This document shows, piece after piece, positions 1 to 8,172 of a stretch of DNA of 64,000 nucleotides (position 1 is the stretch's first letter; every line of letters begins with the position of its first letter). Both the position numbers and the translations under genes were made by a program. This stretch comes from a virus. The stretch lies in the IMG/VR virus record IMGVR_UViG_3300025010_000029, positions 62,001 to 126,000 of that record, one strand, 5' to 3'. Below the pieces are notes generated by a model. That model was not told the origin of the DNA. It ran no database searches and saw nothing but the letters and a program-made list of their open reading frames with translations.

Positions 1-199
1 CGTCTTTTTGCAATTGTACATACTCATAACCATTTGGATATAAGTTTATTTTAAGTATTCTTCCTAGTATTTTTCTTGTTGTATTTTTACTAATTACAAT
101 TCTATCCAAGCTTCTAACCCTGCCATGATTAGATACTTGATAACTACCTTCATATCCAATAATATCTTTCCATATTTCCTTTTCAAATTCTTCTTCCAT
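1..199 (-). CDS. NUMOD4-containing HNH homing endonuclease, C-terminus off window
   Basis: Leftward gene starting at ATG 197-199 and running off the window edge, so only about 66 residues are visible. Near the N-terminus it reads WKDIIGYEGSYQVSNHGRVR, the hallmark of the NUMOD4 DNA-binding module that precedes the HNH nuclease in many phage-borne homing endonucleases. The catalytic HNH part would lie beyond base 1. Such proteins cut intron-less or endonuclease-less alleles and spread by repair. It lies just downstream of a second homing endonuclease gene. The module call is strong; the presence of an intact HNH domain is inferred. Confidence 0.85.
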   Translation of the reverse strand, partial: MEEEFEKEIWKDIIGYEGSYQVSNHGRVRSLDRIVISKNTTRKILGRILKINLYPNGYEYVQLQKD

Positions 200-225
200 A
201 GCTACTCCTTAATATTTTATCTTCT

Positions 226-1089
226 CTAATTTATTTCATTATATTCATCATAGTACATCCATCTTAAAGGTTCACCTGTAATTAAATGTTTACCTGCTGA
301 TTTTCTTTTGCCATTACAAACTTTATCTACACGTAAACCAAATTTTTTTCTTAAATAAAAAGCAGACTCGTAAATTTCCAAAGTATTTAAACAAATAACT
401 TTCTTTTTGTTTTTTCCTCTATTGTCATTTTTAATTATTATTTTATTATTTTGATAATTTTCATAATAAGCAAATCTATATCCACCATGTATTCTTCCAT
501 CATTACAACTTTTCCAAATATGTTGATGTAATGTATTTAATTTTATACTTGCGTCTGTAATACTATCAAATGTTTCATGTGTATCCAAATTAATTACTTT
601 TCTTTTTTTAGTTTTTAAATAGTCTATAAATTTTTTAGTTCTTATTAATTTATAAATTAAATTATTTTCTTTATATGTCTTTTCTCTTTTCTTTGCAGAT
701 TGACTTAATTTTTGCTTAGTAATATTTGATTTAAGCTTACCTTTATTTGCTTTACTTATTTTCATTTTAGTTATAGTTGAATGTGTGCCTGAAGTATTAC
801 CACCATTTTGTATGTTATAGCCATAATTTATATTAGTAGTATTACATTTTTTTATATATTCTATTTCTAAATTTTCTGCTTCTTTTTTTGTTAATTTTTC
901 ATGTAATATTTCATGATTAAAATTATTCCATTTATATTTTTTTATGGCATTATAAAAATAAATACATTCTTTATAACCTTCACCATTCCTCCATCTATCA
1001 TTAGGTTTCTGACAAGTTATACCTATGTATTTTTTATTATTAATTTTATTAGTGTGAACATACAATATATATTTATTATTTTCTTCCAT
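226..1089 (-). CDS. GIY-YIG homing endonuclease with NUMOD repeats
   Basis: A 287-aa protein. The start is taken at ATG 1087-1089, preceded by AAGGATAAATAA; an open frame continues upstream but overlaps the preceding small gene. The N-terminus has YILYVHTN followed by KKYIGIT, the GIY-YIG nuclease signature, with the usual Arg (DRW) and Glu downstream. After it come a NUMOD3-type segment (TKMKISKANKGK) and two C-terminal NUMOD1-like helix-turn-helix segments beginning KVINLDTHETF and KVICLNTLEIY, which bind DNA. The family makes site-specific breaks to copy itself into homologous loci. It sits between a small membrane protein gene and a NUMOD4 endonuclease, so this corner of the genome looks like a mobile-element hotspot. 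Confidence 0.9.
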   Translation of the reverse strand: MEENNKYILYVHTNKINNKKYIGITCQKPNDRWRNGEGYKECIYFYNAIKKYKWNNFNHEILHEKLTKKEAENLEIEYIKKCNTTNINYGYNIQNGGNTSGTHSTITKMKISKANKGKLKSNITKQKLSQSAKKREKTYKENNLIYKLIRTKKFIDYLKTKKRKVINLDTHETFDSITDASIKLNTLHQHIWKSCNDGRIHGGYRFAYYENYQNNKIIIKNDNRGKNKKKVICLNTLEIYESAFYLRKKFGLRVDKVCNGKRKSAGKHLITGEPLRWMYYDEYNEIN

Positions 1090-1127
1090 TTTATTTATCC
1101 TTAATATTTTATATTCTCCAATCTCCT

Positions 1128-1295
1128 CTATCTCAAATGCCACGCCCTTAACATCCCATCTAACGAACCATTTTCTCCTAAAAACAACCATCCACAAAAT
1201 ACAATAAAACCAGTTGTAACCAAATGACTTACTTCAATTTTCCCAATTATCTTAGTATTCAACAAAGCATCTGTTTTATTTAATATTTTACTCAT
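1128..1295 (-). CDS. Small single-span membrane protein, unknown function
   Basis: A 55-aa ORF starting at ATG 1293-1295 behind a near-perfect AAAGGAGGAATAATTTA ribosome binding site. Residues about 24-40 form a hydrophobic stretch (TTGFIVFCGWLFLG) compatible with one transmembrane helix; the N-terminus is charged. No family is recognised. It is immediately upstream of the GIY-YIG endonuclease and downstream of the HAD-like gene, in the same direction. Confidence 0.6.
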   Translation of the reverse strand: MSKILNKTDALLNTKIIGKIEVSHLVTTGFIVFCGWLFLGENGSLDGMLRAWHLR

Positions 1296-1312
1296 TAAAT
1301 TATTCCTCCTTT

Positions 1313-1720
1313 TTAACCAATCCTTTTCTCCATTTCTTCAACAACTTTCAATAAACAATTATAAGCACTGCTTAAACCAGCTCGATCATCAATAAGCATA
1401 TTGTAATAAATCTTTCTTCCCTTAAAATTCATTGTTTCATCTGCATTTTCATTTATCTTATCATATGGAATATCATTTTCATTTAAATACTTTTTAATAA
1501 CATCATATTTATCTTCTGTGTTACAGGTAAACACTATTAATGTAGTATCTAATTTCTTTAATCTTCTTAATAAATTAATTACATTGTTATAAGAATATCC
1601 TTTGTTTCCATAGTCATACACTGTATTATCATAATCATATGCCACAATTAAACCATCATATTTTTCCCATTCTTCAATCAATCTTTTGATTACATTATTA
1701 TCATCAAGAAAATAGTCCAT
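1313..1720 (-). CDS. HAD-superfamily-like phosphatase
   Basis: A 135-aa protein with ATG at 1718-1720 behind AAGGAG. The segment IVAYDYDNTVYD supplies the DxDxT/V nucleophile motif I of the haloacid dehalogenase superfamily. TLIVFTCNT matches motif II (hydrophobic strand ending in Thr), and IDDRAGL near residue 113 resembles the acidic motif IV. It is short, so there is no large cap domain. Phage relatives act on nucleotides or on polynucleotide 3' ends, but the substrate cannot be read from the sequence. It lies between the small membrane protein and the methyltransferase. Confidence 0.7.
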   Translation of the reverse strand: MDYFLDDNNVIKRLIEEWEKYDGLIVAYDYDNTVYDYGNKGYSYNNVINLLRRLKKLDTTLIVFTCNTEDKYDVIKKYLNENDIPYDKINENADETMNFKGRKIYYNMLIDDRAGLSSAYNCLLKVVEEMEKRIG

Positions 1721-1751
1721 ATTTATATTCTCCTTAATACATTCTATTATT

Positions 1752-2426
1752 TTAACTTATTAATGGTTTTTGCAAATATGTGTTATCTATTTCAAATCCC
1801 ATATATTTTCTATTCATATCCTTTGCTACTTTAGCAACAACACAACTTCCCATAAATGGATCAAGTATTACTTCATTTTCTTTACTACAAGCTTCTATAA
1901 TTGGTCTAACAATCTCTTCTGGTTTTTGTGTTGGGTGTATTTTATTTTTACCTCTTGGCATTACTACATCTATAACATTTCTTTGTCCATATTTTTCTAA
2001 TTTTTTATATCCACCTTTTCTAAACATAAGTAAAAATTCACATGATTTATAAAAATATGAAGATGGTACAGCATTTGATTTATTCATTATTAATATCTCA
2101 CAAAATATAAATCCAGCTTTTTCACATTCTAACCAAATTTCTCTCATATTTCTGTCATTGGTCATAATTAATATATATGTTTTATCCTTCATTATAGGAT
2201 ATAACAATGGTATCCATTCACTAAATTTAGGTGTTTTATATTTAAAACATTCTCCAGTTGTTGTAAATGGATTAACTCCTTCATTATTCCTTAATAAAGA
2301 TTTTTTTCTACCCCCTGCTACTAATTTATATGGAGGGTCAGTAAATATCATATCTATACTTTCTGGAACAATTAATTTTAATCCTTCTATTGCATCCATA
2401 TTATATACTTTATTTAATTCTAACAA
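1752..2426 (-). CDS. DNA N6-adenine/N4-cytosine methyltransferase
   Basis: A 224-aa protein with TTG start at 2424-2426, seven bases after GGAGG. The catalytic motif IV, TDPPYKL, comes first at about residue 30. The S-adenosylmethionine motif I (LDPFMGSCVVAKVA) comes last at about residue 195, with HPTQKP before it. That order is typical of beta-class amino methyltransferases. No restriction endonuclease gene is adjacent, so it is best read as an orphan methylase that may protect phage DNA from host restriction. The protein stops soon after motif I (ending LQKPLIS), slightly short for the class but with all key motifs. The target sequence is unknown. Confidence 0.85.
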   Translation of the reverse strand: MLELNKVYNMDAIEGLKLIVPESIDMIFTDPPYKLVAGGRKKSLLRNNEGVNPFTTTGECFKYKTPKFSEWIPLLYPIMKDKTYILIMTNDRNMREIWLECEKAGFIFCEILIMNKSNAVPSSYFYKSCEFLLMFRKGGYKKLEKYGQRNVIDVVMPRGKNKIHPTQKPEEIVRPIIEACSKENEVILDPFMGSCVVAKVAKDMNRKYMGFEIDNTYLQKPLIS

Positions 2427-2439
2427 TTATTTACCTCCT

Positions 2440-3276
2440 TTATAATTCAATAATATCAAATATATGCATTTTTTCAATTGATATTTTTTCTTTATCTAAA
2501 ATACTATTTGTAGTAAATACTTTATCAATTAAATCTGTTTGAAACAAATCTCCTTTAAAAATACTATATTCACAATGAGCAACAAATAAATATACTTCTT
2601 TTGCTCCCAATTCTTTTAATTTCTTAGCACTTATAATAAACGTCCCAGCATAACTTGATATATCATCCAAAATAATAACTTTAGCATCTTTTATTAAATT
2701 AATATCCCCTACAATATCTAATTTATCAATTTTACCTGTGTTGAAGTCTCTTGATTTATACCCCACTAAATATTTAAAACCTTTAATATTTTTATGTGCT
2801 TTCGCACTTCCATCATCAGGATAAAATAATATATCTTTTTCTTTATCAAATCCAATTTTATTCATTACTTCACCTAACAATTCAATTGTTGGGTATACTG
2901 CTGTACTTTTATTCAATAAAGCCATTGATACATTAGAATGTGGACTAATGACTACAACACTGTTAAAATTTAATGAATTAATAAAATTACAAATATATTT
3001 TAAAGTGAATGCTGAAGTTGTTTCATAATACCCTTCAACTCTATCCATTCTTGAGTATGGTAAATATAATATCTTTAAATCACAGTCAACTCCTAAATTA
3101 TTTTCATCTATATAATTTTTAAGAAACATTAATTTGATTAAATCACTTTCATCTTCATATTTAAATGTAATTTCATTATTTATATTTATATCTCTCCAAA
3201 TTTGTTCATTATCTATTCTAATTTCTCCATTAGGGTATTTTTCAAAATTAAGTCTTTCACCATTTAATAAAATCAT
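2440..3276 (-). CDS. prs: Ribose-phosphate pyrophosphokinase (PRPP synthetase) homologue
   Basis: A 278-aa protein with ATG 3274-3276 behind GGAGGATA. Recognisable segments are LPYSRMDRVEG (ATP/Mg-binding region), VVVISPHSNVSMALL, and VIILDDISSYAGTF, which is the phosphoribosyl-binding loop. In cellular PRPP synthetases this loop is DDxxxTGxT, so here the first TG is altered to YAGT. The enzyme makes PRPP from ribose 5-phosphate and ATP for nucleotide or NAD synthesis. Phage members occur in NAD-reconstitution pathways next to a nicotinamide phosphoribosyltransferase; none is visible in this window. The neighbour downstream is the methylase and upstream is a nucleoside deoxyribosyltransferase-like gene, suggesting a nucleotide-metabolism cluster. 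Confidence 0.85.
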   Translation of the reverse strand: MILLNGERLNFEKYPNGEIRIDNEQIWRDININNEITFKYEDESDLIKLMFLKNYIDENNLGVDCDLKILYLPYSRMDRVEGYYETTSAFTLKYICNFINSLNFNSVVVISPHSNVSMALLNKSTAVYPTIELLGEVMNKIGFDKEKDILFYPDDGSAKAHKNIKGFKYLVGYKSRDFNTGKIDKLDIVGDINLIKDAKVIILDDISSYAGTFIISAKKLKELGAKEVYLFVAHCEYSIFKGDLFQTDLIDKVFTTNSILDKEKISIEKMHIFDIIEL

Positions 3277-3299
3277 TTATATTTTATCCTCCATTATTT

Positions 3300-3692
3300 T
3301 TAATCATTATTTACATAATCAGCTACTTGAGATAATGCTTGAAACCATTTACCACCATTCTGCTCTACCATTTTACCTACTTCTACCAATGATTTCATTT
3401 GTCTTATACTAAAATACACACCTTCGTCTTCTGATAAGATACAGAATAATGTTTTTTCTGGTCTTTTATTAGAATCATCTACTACTTCTGCAATACTATA
3501 TACTCCACTCATTTTAGGTGTAATGACATATAAACAATAATCACAACTTTCTCTTTTTTGTCTTTCTAATTCTTGGCATTCAGGAGTCCAATCTTCTACT
3601 ACTGGATTAAAATAATCAATTTTTAATAAAGATATTAATTGTTCTCTCCATTTACTTTCATTACAAGTCCCACCCAAAAATATTTCTTTCAT
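3300..3692 (-). CDS. Nucleoside 2-deoxyribosyltransferase-like protein
   Basis: A 130-aa protein. The start is chosen at ATG 3690-3692 behind AAAAGGAGGAAAA, rather than an upstream ATG without a ribosome binding site. It begins MKEIFLGGTCNES and contains YFNPVVEDW, CDYCLYVITP and GVYSIAEVVDDS, the pattern of the Nuc_deoxyri_tr2 family (GGT nucleotide loop, NP, catalytic Glu in IAE). These enzymes transfer or hydrolyse N-glycosidic bonds of deoxynucleosides or related ribosyl compounds. It is next to a PRPP synthetase homologue. The terminator hairpin at 3706-3736 lies just upstream of its ribosome binding site, separating it from the SPFH gene. Confidence 0.75.
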   Translation of the reverse strand: MKEIFLGGTCNESKWREQLISLLKIDYFNPVVEDWTPECQELERQKRESCDYCLYVITPKMSGVYSIAEVVDDSNKRPEKTLFCILSEDEGVYFSIRQMKSLVEVGKMVEQNGGKWFQALSQVADYVNND

Positions 3693-3705
3693 TTTTCCTC
3701 CTTTT

Positions 3706-3736
3706 AAAAATGGGTGTTTTATTTGCACCCATTTTT
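3706..3736 (-). terminator. Hairpin terminator between SPFH gene and deoxyribosyltransferase gene
   Basis: The arms TGGGTG (3711-3716) and CACCCA (3726-3731), extended by A/T pairs, form a hairpin flanked by A and T runs on both sides. On the minus strand it follows the stop codon of the SPFH gene and ends in TTTTT, so it can stop or attenuate leftward transcription. Confidence 0.6.
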
Positions 3737-3751
3737 ATTATTTATATTTAA

Positions 3752-4588
3752 TTATTTTACTTGCATCATTGGCATAACTCCATTGTCACCCATCATATAT
3801 TGAGGTACTTTAGAACCACCTTTTTCCCATGCTTTAATCCATTCTTGTTGTGCTTCAATTTTTCTAAGTTCTAATAATGTTGGAGTTATTTGTTCTTTTT
3901 GTAGTCTTAATGATTCAGCTTCAGCTCTAGCTTGCTCTACTTTTTGCTTTGCTTCTGCTTTAATTCTTTCTAAATCATTATTTGCTGTTAAAGCATTTTG
4001 TTGTGCAGTTTGTTTTGCTTCAATAGCCTCATTAAAACCATCACTAAAATCAAAATCTGTAACATTAAACATCGTGATTACCATTTTATAAGCATTAAGT
4101 TTACTTTGTAATAAATTTTTCATTTCTTGACTTACTATTTCTCTTTTAAGAACTAAATCTTCAGCAGAATATTTTGCTGTACTTGCTTTCACACACTCTT
4201 GTATAGCAGGACTCACAATTTTATCATTATATGATAAACCTACTTCTTTATAAAGTTTATTTACTGTAGCAGGATCAATTTTATATACTACTGCAATTTT
4301 ACTATGTGCTTTCTGCACATCTTTTGATACCGCTGTACAAATAGCTTCTACTTTTTGTTCTCTAATTTCAATCATTTCAAATGAATCTCTAATTGGTAGT
4401 CTTAAATGAATACCTTCACTTAAAACATTATTTTGAACTGCTCCAAAATGCATTTCTACCCCTTTATGTCCTGCTGGTACAGTAACCCAAGGTTTAACTA
4501 TTGGTAATATTACCAATCCTGCACATAATACAACTCCACCTAAAATAAGATTTCCTTTTACACCTAAATTTTTAATTGCATTTAACAT
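3752..4588 (-). CDS. SPFH/prohibitin-family membrane protein
   Basis: A 278-aa protein with ATG 4586-4588 behind GGAGAGAT. An N-terminal hydrophobic segment (residues about 15-32, LILGGVVLCAGLVILP) is followed by the band-7 pattern VTVPAGHKGVEMHFGAV, then VLSEGIHLRLPI and a long helical tail (residues about 190-250) rich in Ala/Glu/Gln, ending MPMMQVK. This matches prohibitin/HflC-type SPFH proteins, which form membrane-anchored rings and regulate proteases or membrane domains. Large phages often carry one. A PspA-like gene lies in the same leftward cluster (8173-8820), which hints at management of membrane stress. Role inferred. Confidence 0.85.
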   Translation of the reverse strand: MLNAIKNLGVKGNLILGGVVLCAGLVILPIVKPWVTVPAGHKGVEMHFGAVQNNVLSEGIHLRLPIRDSFEMIEIREQKVEAICTAVSKDVQKAHSKIAVVYKIDPATVNKLYKEVGLSYNDKIVSPAIQECVKASTAKYSAEDLVLKREIVSQEMKNLLQSKLNAYKMVITMFNVTDFDFSDGFNEAIEAKQTAQQNALTANNDLERIKAEAKQKVEQARAEAESLRLQKEQITPTLLELRKIEAQQEWIKAWEKGGSKVPQYMMGDNGVMPMMQVK

Positions 4589-4668
4589 TAATATCTCTCC
4601 TTTTTATTTAATATTTTAAATTTACTATCAAAACAGAATAAAATTTTTCTCCTTTCATTATTTATTCT

Positions 4669-5163
4669 TTATTCTTTAATAAAATCTTTTTTAAATATTT
4701 CATATAACTTCATATCATAATACTTTCCATCTTGTAACTTTGCTTCTTCTTTTCTTATACCTGCAATTCTTCCATTGTACTTATTAATATATCTGTCATA
4801 CATTTTTTCTATTGGATTACCAATAACTACTGCAAAACTTACTTTTCTAAATTCAGTTAATAAATTATTTATAAACAATTTTAAATCTCTTGAAAATTCT
4901 AAATTATATTCTCCTGTAAAATTAATTATTCCTAAACCACTTGCTTCTTCACATACTCTATCTACATTAGCTGTAAAATATCCTATAACATTATTGCCTT
5001 TATCTACACTAACAAATTGCAAACAACTCCAACCACTATCTTTTATTTCAATATCTTAATTAATCCAAGGAGCACAATGATAATACCTATACCTTTCATC
5101 ACATAATATTTTCATATATTCTTGTTGAAGTTTTTCTTTATATTGAAAAGCCAATTTTAATAT
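4669..5163 (-). pseudogene. GNAT-like acetyltransferase gene interrupted by an in-frame TAA
   Basis: The downstream part (from a TTG at 5022) encodes 117 aa with FAVVIGNPIEKMYDRYINK, followed by GRIAGIRKEEAKLQDG, typical of the CoA-binding and C-terminal half of GNAT N-acetyltransferases. Translation upstream in the same frame is open and protein-like (KILCDERYRYYHCAPWIN) but contains TAA at 5056-5058, immediately before DIEIKDSGWSC. The upstream part begins near GGGGGTGATAAAAATA (possible ATA start at 5161-5163, or GTG at 5170-5172). Spacing to the promoter at 5189-5217 fits a start there. Either a nonsense mutation or sequence error inactivates the gene, or it is read through, or the two halves are made separately. 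Confidence 0.6.
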
Positions 5164-5188
5164 TTTTATCACCCCCGACTTCTTATTT

Positions 5189-5217
5189 ATTGTAACATAA
5201 TATTTTATCTTTGTCAA
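5189..5217 (-). promoter_or_regulatory. Class I promoter with AAAATATTA spacer
   Basis: Minus strand: -35 TTGACA (5212-5217), 17-base spacer containing AAAATATTATG, -10 TACAAT (5189-5194). It reads into the GNAT-like gene and the SPFH gene. Confidence 0.75.
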
Positions 5218-5233
5218 GTATTTTTATTTTTTA

Positions 5234-5950
5234 TTAGTCTTTTAGTGCTTCGTAATCAATTAAATCAATATTAAAACTGTCTTGAAACAAAATAGGATCA
5301 TAGAATAAACTAAATGTTTTTTTAAATTTATCTATATTAACTTTATCAATATTAGTAAATGTAAAATAAAAATTAATTCCTTCTAATATTAATTGTTGTA
5401 TATTATACCAAAATAAAATAGGATTATAATCCATTCCTGTATTCTTTTTAAATTCTTCAAGATTAGTACCTTTAACACTTACCGCATAAAGACAATTAGG
5501 TTTATTTATTTTTCTTAAATATTCCTTGTTATACACTTTTTCAATGCATAATAAATCACTATGAAATACTTTATCACTTGGTAATATATCAATAATCTCA
5601 TGCCAATTTTCTAAATATAAAGCAGGACTTCCACCCATTAAATGAAATACATCTTGTTTTGATTCTATAAAATAATCAATTAATTCATTAGTTGTAAATG
5701 TTTTATATTTACCCCATATACCGTCTGGCGTAACATAACAATATGGACATTTTAATGAACAAGCGTATAATTGTACTACAAATTGATTATTACCATTCAT
5801 ATTTAATCTACTTTTACATATACTAGGAAACTTATCATATCCTCCACCAGATTTATATATATTACATTTTCTAAAGTATCCACCATGTAATATATCATTT
5901 TTATCAACATCTCTTAATTGTTTCTCACATAAAGGCACTACTTTCCACAT
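5234..5950 (-). CDS. Radical SAM-like protein
   Basis: A 238-aa protein with ATG 5948-5950 behind AGGAGGAATA. The motif CSLKCPYC (C-x3-C-x2-C, residues about 64-71) is the canonical ligand set for the 4Fe-4S cluster of radical SAM enzymes. LMGGSPALY further on resembles the GGEP SAM-binding motif. Two further Cys (CNIY, ICKS) precede the cluster motif. The reaction is not evident; small phage radical SAM proteins include NrdG- and QueE-type enzymes, but no partner gene is seen here. The requirement for a 4Fe-4S cluster fits an anaerobic host. Confidence 0.8.
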   Translation of the reverse strand: MWKVVPLCEKQLRDVDKNDILHGGYFRKCNIYKSGGGYDKFPSICKSRLNMNGNNQFVVQLYACSLKCPYCYVTPDGIWGKYKTFTTNELIDYFIESKQDVFHLMGGSPALYLENWHEIIDILPSDKVFHSDLLCIEKVYNKEYLRKINKPNCLYAVSVKGTNLEEFKKNTGMDYNPILFWYNIQQLILEGINFYFTFTNIDKVNIDKFKKTFSLFYDPILFQDSFNIDLIDYEALKD

Positions 5951-5967
5951 ATTATTCCTCCTTGTAT

Positions 5968-6276
5968 TTATGGTAAATATATTGAGTGATAAATATTTGA
6001 AACATTATCATCAGTAACTTTATATTTACTGTATATTACTTGAATATTATCACCTACATTAACTATATTATAAAGTCTATAATTATCGAATTTTTTTTCA
6101 ATATTGTCATACTTAATACTAATTTCATAATGAGTTGTTTTTGTTCCAGCATTCCAACAACTATTTTTATTTATTACTTTGCCAAATACCAATTTTTCTT
6201 CAATAACTTCTTTATTTGCACATCCTGAAAATAATAATAAACAAATTATCATTAAGGTACAAATTAATCTTTTCAT
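5968..6276 (-). CDS. Putative lipoprotein
   Basis: A 102-aa protein with a positively charged start (MKRLIC), a hydrophobic core (TLMIICLLLF) and lipobox SGC at residues 18-20, predicting a signal-peptidase-II-cleaved lipoprotein with Cys 19-20 at the mature N-terminus. The mature part has several beta-type segments and no recognised family. Phage lipoproteins can block superinfection at the cell surface; that role is only a possibility here. It shares direction and tight spacing with the radical SAM gene. Confidence 0.65.
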   Translation of the reverse strand: MKRLICTLMIICLLLFSGCANKEVIEEKLVFGKVINKNSCWNAGTKTTHYEISIKYDNIEKKFDNYRLYNIVNVGDNIQVIYSKYKVTDDNVSNIYHSIYLP

Positions 6277-6298
6277 TATATATCACCCTCTTATTTAT

Positions 6299-7024
6299 TT
6301 AAACCATTCTAAATCCATACTTATTAAGAAATATATTTAATATATATTTGCTTTTCTCTTTTAAATCTTTTTCTAATAAATTACTTTTTTCCAATTTCTT
6401 TTCTACTCTTTCAATATTTTTATACCTGTCTTCAATTGCTTTATTTATTTTTTCTATAACATCTTTTACTTCTTCTTTATAATTATTAAAATCATAAAGT
6501 AATCTAAAGAAGAATTTAACATCTTTTACTGCCCTCCAAGGACACTCATAATAATCTTCCCATTTTATTAAATCTTTCTTGTATTTAGATATTTCTTTAT
6601 TGTCCCAATACATTTCCATACTACATTGTCTTCTATAATCTTCTCTGGTTTTTATTCCTCTTTCCTTAATTGTTTTATTATAAATATCAATCTCAAACAA
6701 TTGATTATTATCATATTTAACTACTATATTAGTAGGAAAATACATATTATCATATGTATAATCAAATTCATTACCATGTTTTTCTTTCAAATAATTAATT
6801 AATATATTGAATATATATTTCTGCACTGTATGATACGTAACATCTTTATCTTTTGGTGTATCAAATACTAAAAATGGATAATTAAAATTCATTAATCTTA
6901 AATTATTACTAAATAGTTTTGTTAATATTAACTCTGGATTATTGTGTATTTTAGCAAATATCATTCTTATTTCTTTTAAATTTTCTTCTGATTGATATAA
7001 CATATCATATATTTTTTTGTTCAT
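6299..7024 (-). CDS. Hypothetical phage protein, 241 aa
   Basis: ATG 7022-7024 behind GGAGATAATCAT. The N-terminal half is mixed alpha/beta with many aromatic residues. The C-terminal third (about residues 185-235) is charged and helical (KEEVKDVIEKINKAIED) and likely coiled coil. No catalytic motif or family recognised. It lies in a run of small leftward genes. Confidence 0.6.
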   Translation of the reverse strand: MNKKIYDMLYQSEENLKEIRMIFAKIHNNPELILTKLFSNNLRLMNFNYPFLVFDTPKDKDVTYHTVQKYIFNILINYLKEKHGNEFDYTYDNMYFPTNIVVKYDNNQLFEIDIYNKTIKERGIKTREDYRRQCSMEMYWDNKEISKYKKDLIKWEDYYECPWRAVKDVKFFFRLLYDFNNYKEEVKDVIEKINKAIEDRYKNIERVEKKLEKSNLLEKDLKEKSKYILNIFLNKYGFRMV

Positions 7025-7038
7025 ATGATTATCTCCTT

Positions 7039-7293
7039 TTATTCTTCTTCATATGTTAAATGCATCACCCATGCTTTACCATATCCATTCCAATTGTCTA
7101 CACCAACTGCTTTCAAAGCATTTAATAAACTACTATCTTCTAATAATCTTTCATACTCATCCTTTGTAATTGCTATCATATCTGGATCGAAAAGAGAAGT
7201 ATTAATACAATTACAATCTTTTTCATGATCTACACACTCTTCTTCATCATAAAATGTTGTACCACATTTATCACAAATATATTTTAAATACAT
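7039..7293 (-). CDS. Small C2H2-type zinc-finger-like protein
   Basis: An 84-aa protein with ATG 7291-7293 behind GGAGAG. The N-terminus YICDKCGTTFYDEEECVDHEKDC gives a CxxC...H...C arrangement resembling a single C2H2/C2HC zinc finger. The rest (ITKDEYERLLEDSSLLNAL) is helical. It may bind nucleic acid or protein; function unknown. Confidence 0.65.
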   Translation of the reverse strand: MYLKYICDKCGTTFYDEEECVDHEKDCNCINTSLFDPDMIAITKDEYERLLEDSSLLNALKAVGVDNWNGYGKAWVMHLTYEEE

Positions 7294-7316
7294 ATTTTAT
7301 TTTAACTCTCCTTTAC

Positions 7317-7541
7317 TCAAAGATATTTTATATCAATTATGTTTATTACTCCATCTTTAACAATACTTGCAGAAACACATCCTCTATCGTCTTTGTAAGG
7401 TAATGTAATTGCTAAAGATATGTCTTTAATTTTTAATGCATAGTCAGCTACTATTTTACATAATTCTTTATATCTTAATGGATATGATTGTGCAAAACTA
7501 AATAATTCATTTGTGTCAAAATCTTTCATAATATTAATCAT
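7317..7541 (-). CDS. Hypothetical protein, 74 aa
   Basis: ATG 7539-7541 overlaps the stop codon of the preceding gene as ATGA, implying translational coupling. The N-terminal half is helical and the C-terminal half has a beta-type pattern (GCVSASIVKDGVINIIDI). No family recognised. Confidence 0.55.
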   Translation of the reverse strand: MINIMKDFDTNELFSFAQSYPLRYKELCKIVADYALKIKDISLAITLPYKDDRGCVSASIVKDGVINIIDIKYL

Positions 7542-7744
7542 AGTCTTTTATTTAAACAAACATTATAGCACTGATTTACATTTAAATACTTCCAACAATT
7601 ATTTGGTACTGCAAATTTTATATTAATATTAAAATTATCTTCATAGTTAGGACAATTTATATTCCAACATGCATCAACACTTCCAAATCCATTTGGATTA
7701 TTATTTACTGTGATACCATTAACTTTTGTTTTTGATTTATTCAT
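7538..7744 (-). CDS. Hypothetical protein, 68 aa
   Basis: ATG 7742-7744. The protein is rich in Asn and has four Cys (CWNINC, NNCW, CYNVC), so metal binding is possible. Its stop overlaps the start of the next gene, and its start abuts the stop of the preceding one, placing it firmly in the operon. No family recognised. Confidence 0.55.
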   Translation of the reverse strand: MNKSKTKVNGITVNNNPNGFGSVDACWNINCPNYEDNFNINIKFAVPNNCWKYLNVNQCYNVCLNKRL

Positions 7745-8170
7745 TTATAATTTTCCTTTCATTTGTTTTTTGTACATGTTATAAAAATCTTTTATTTTCA
7801 TATCCCAAAATAGTATTTTATCTTTATTATTTTTAATAAATTCTATTTCTTCTTTATTTAAAATAACTAATGTTATTGTATGGTATCCACTTATTTTATA
7901 CTTATTTACAATTTTTTTATCCCATTCATCATATTGTATTATCCCATTTTTTTCATATCCACAATTGTTCATAGATAGATTGTTTATTCTATTAAATATT
8001 TTTATAATTAACTGCTCACACCATTTTTCTAAATGTTCATCTTCTGTATAACCTTTATTGATTAAACTTATTATATTTCTTTCTTCTTTAAATTTAATAT
8101 TATAACTATTATTAATTTTATTTTTTTTATTTCTAAATGTTCCTGGCAATAAACCATACATATTATACAT
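7745..8170 (-). CDS. Hypothetical protein, 141 aa
   Basis: ATG 8168-8170. A basic, Asn/Lys-rich protein with a central helical region (EHLEKWCEQLIIKIFNRI) and a C-terminal aromatic patch. Directly abuts its neighbours on both sides. No family recognised. Confidence 0.55.
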   Translation of the reverse strand: MYNMYGLLPGTFRNKKNKINNSYNIKFKEERNIISLINKGYTEDEHLEKWCEQLIIKIFNRINNLSMNNCGYEKNGIIQYDEWDKKIVNKYKISGYHTITLVILNKEEIEFIKNNKDKILFWDMKIKDFYNMYKKQMKGKL

Positions 8171-8172
8171 AA

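Noticed and set aside
226-1089. Intron around the endonuclease genes
   Set aside because: No split host gene could be identified near 1-1300, so these are treated as free-standing homing endonucleases.
913-1104. Rightward ORF opposite the GIY-YIG gene
   Set aside because: Hydrophobic, Phe/Ile-rich translation of the antisense strand of an AT-rich gene; no ribosome binding site. Similar antisense frames across the window were ignored for the same reason.
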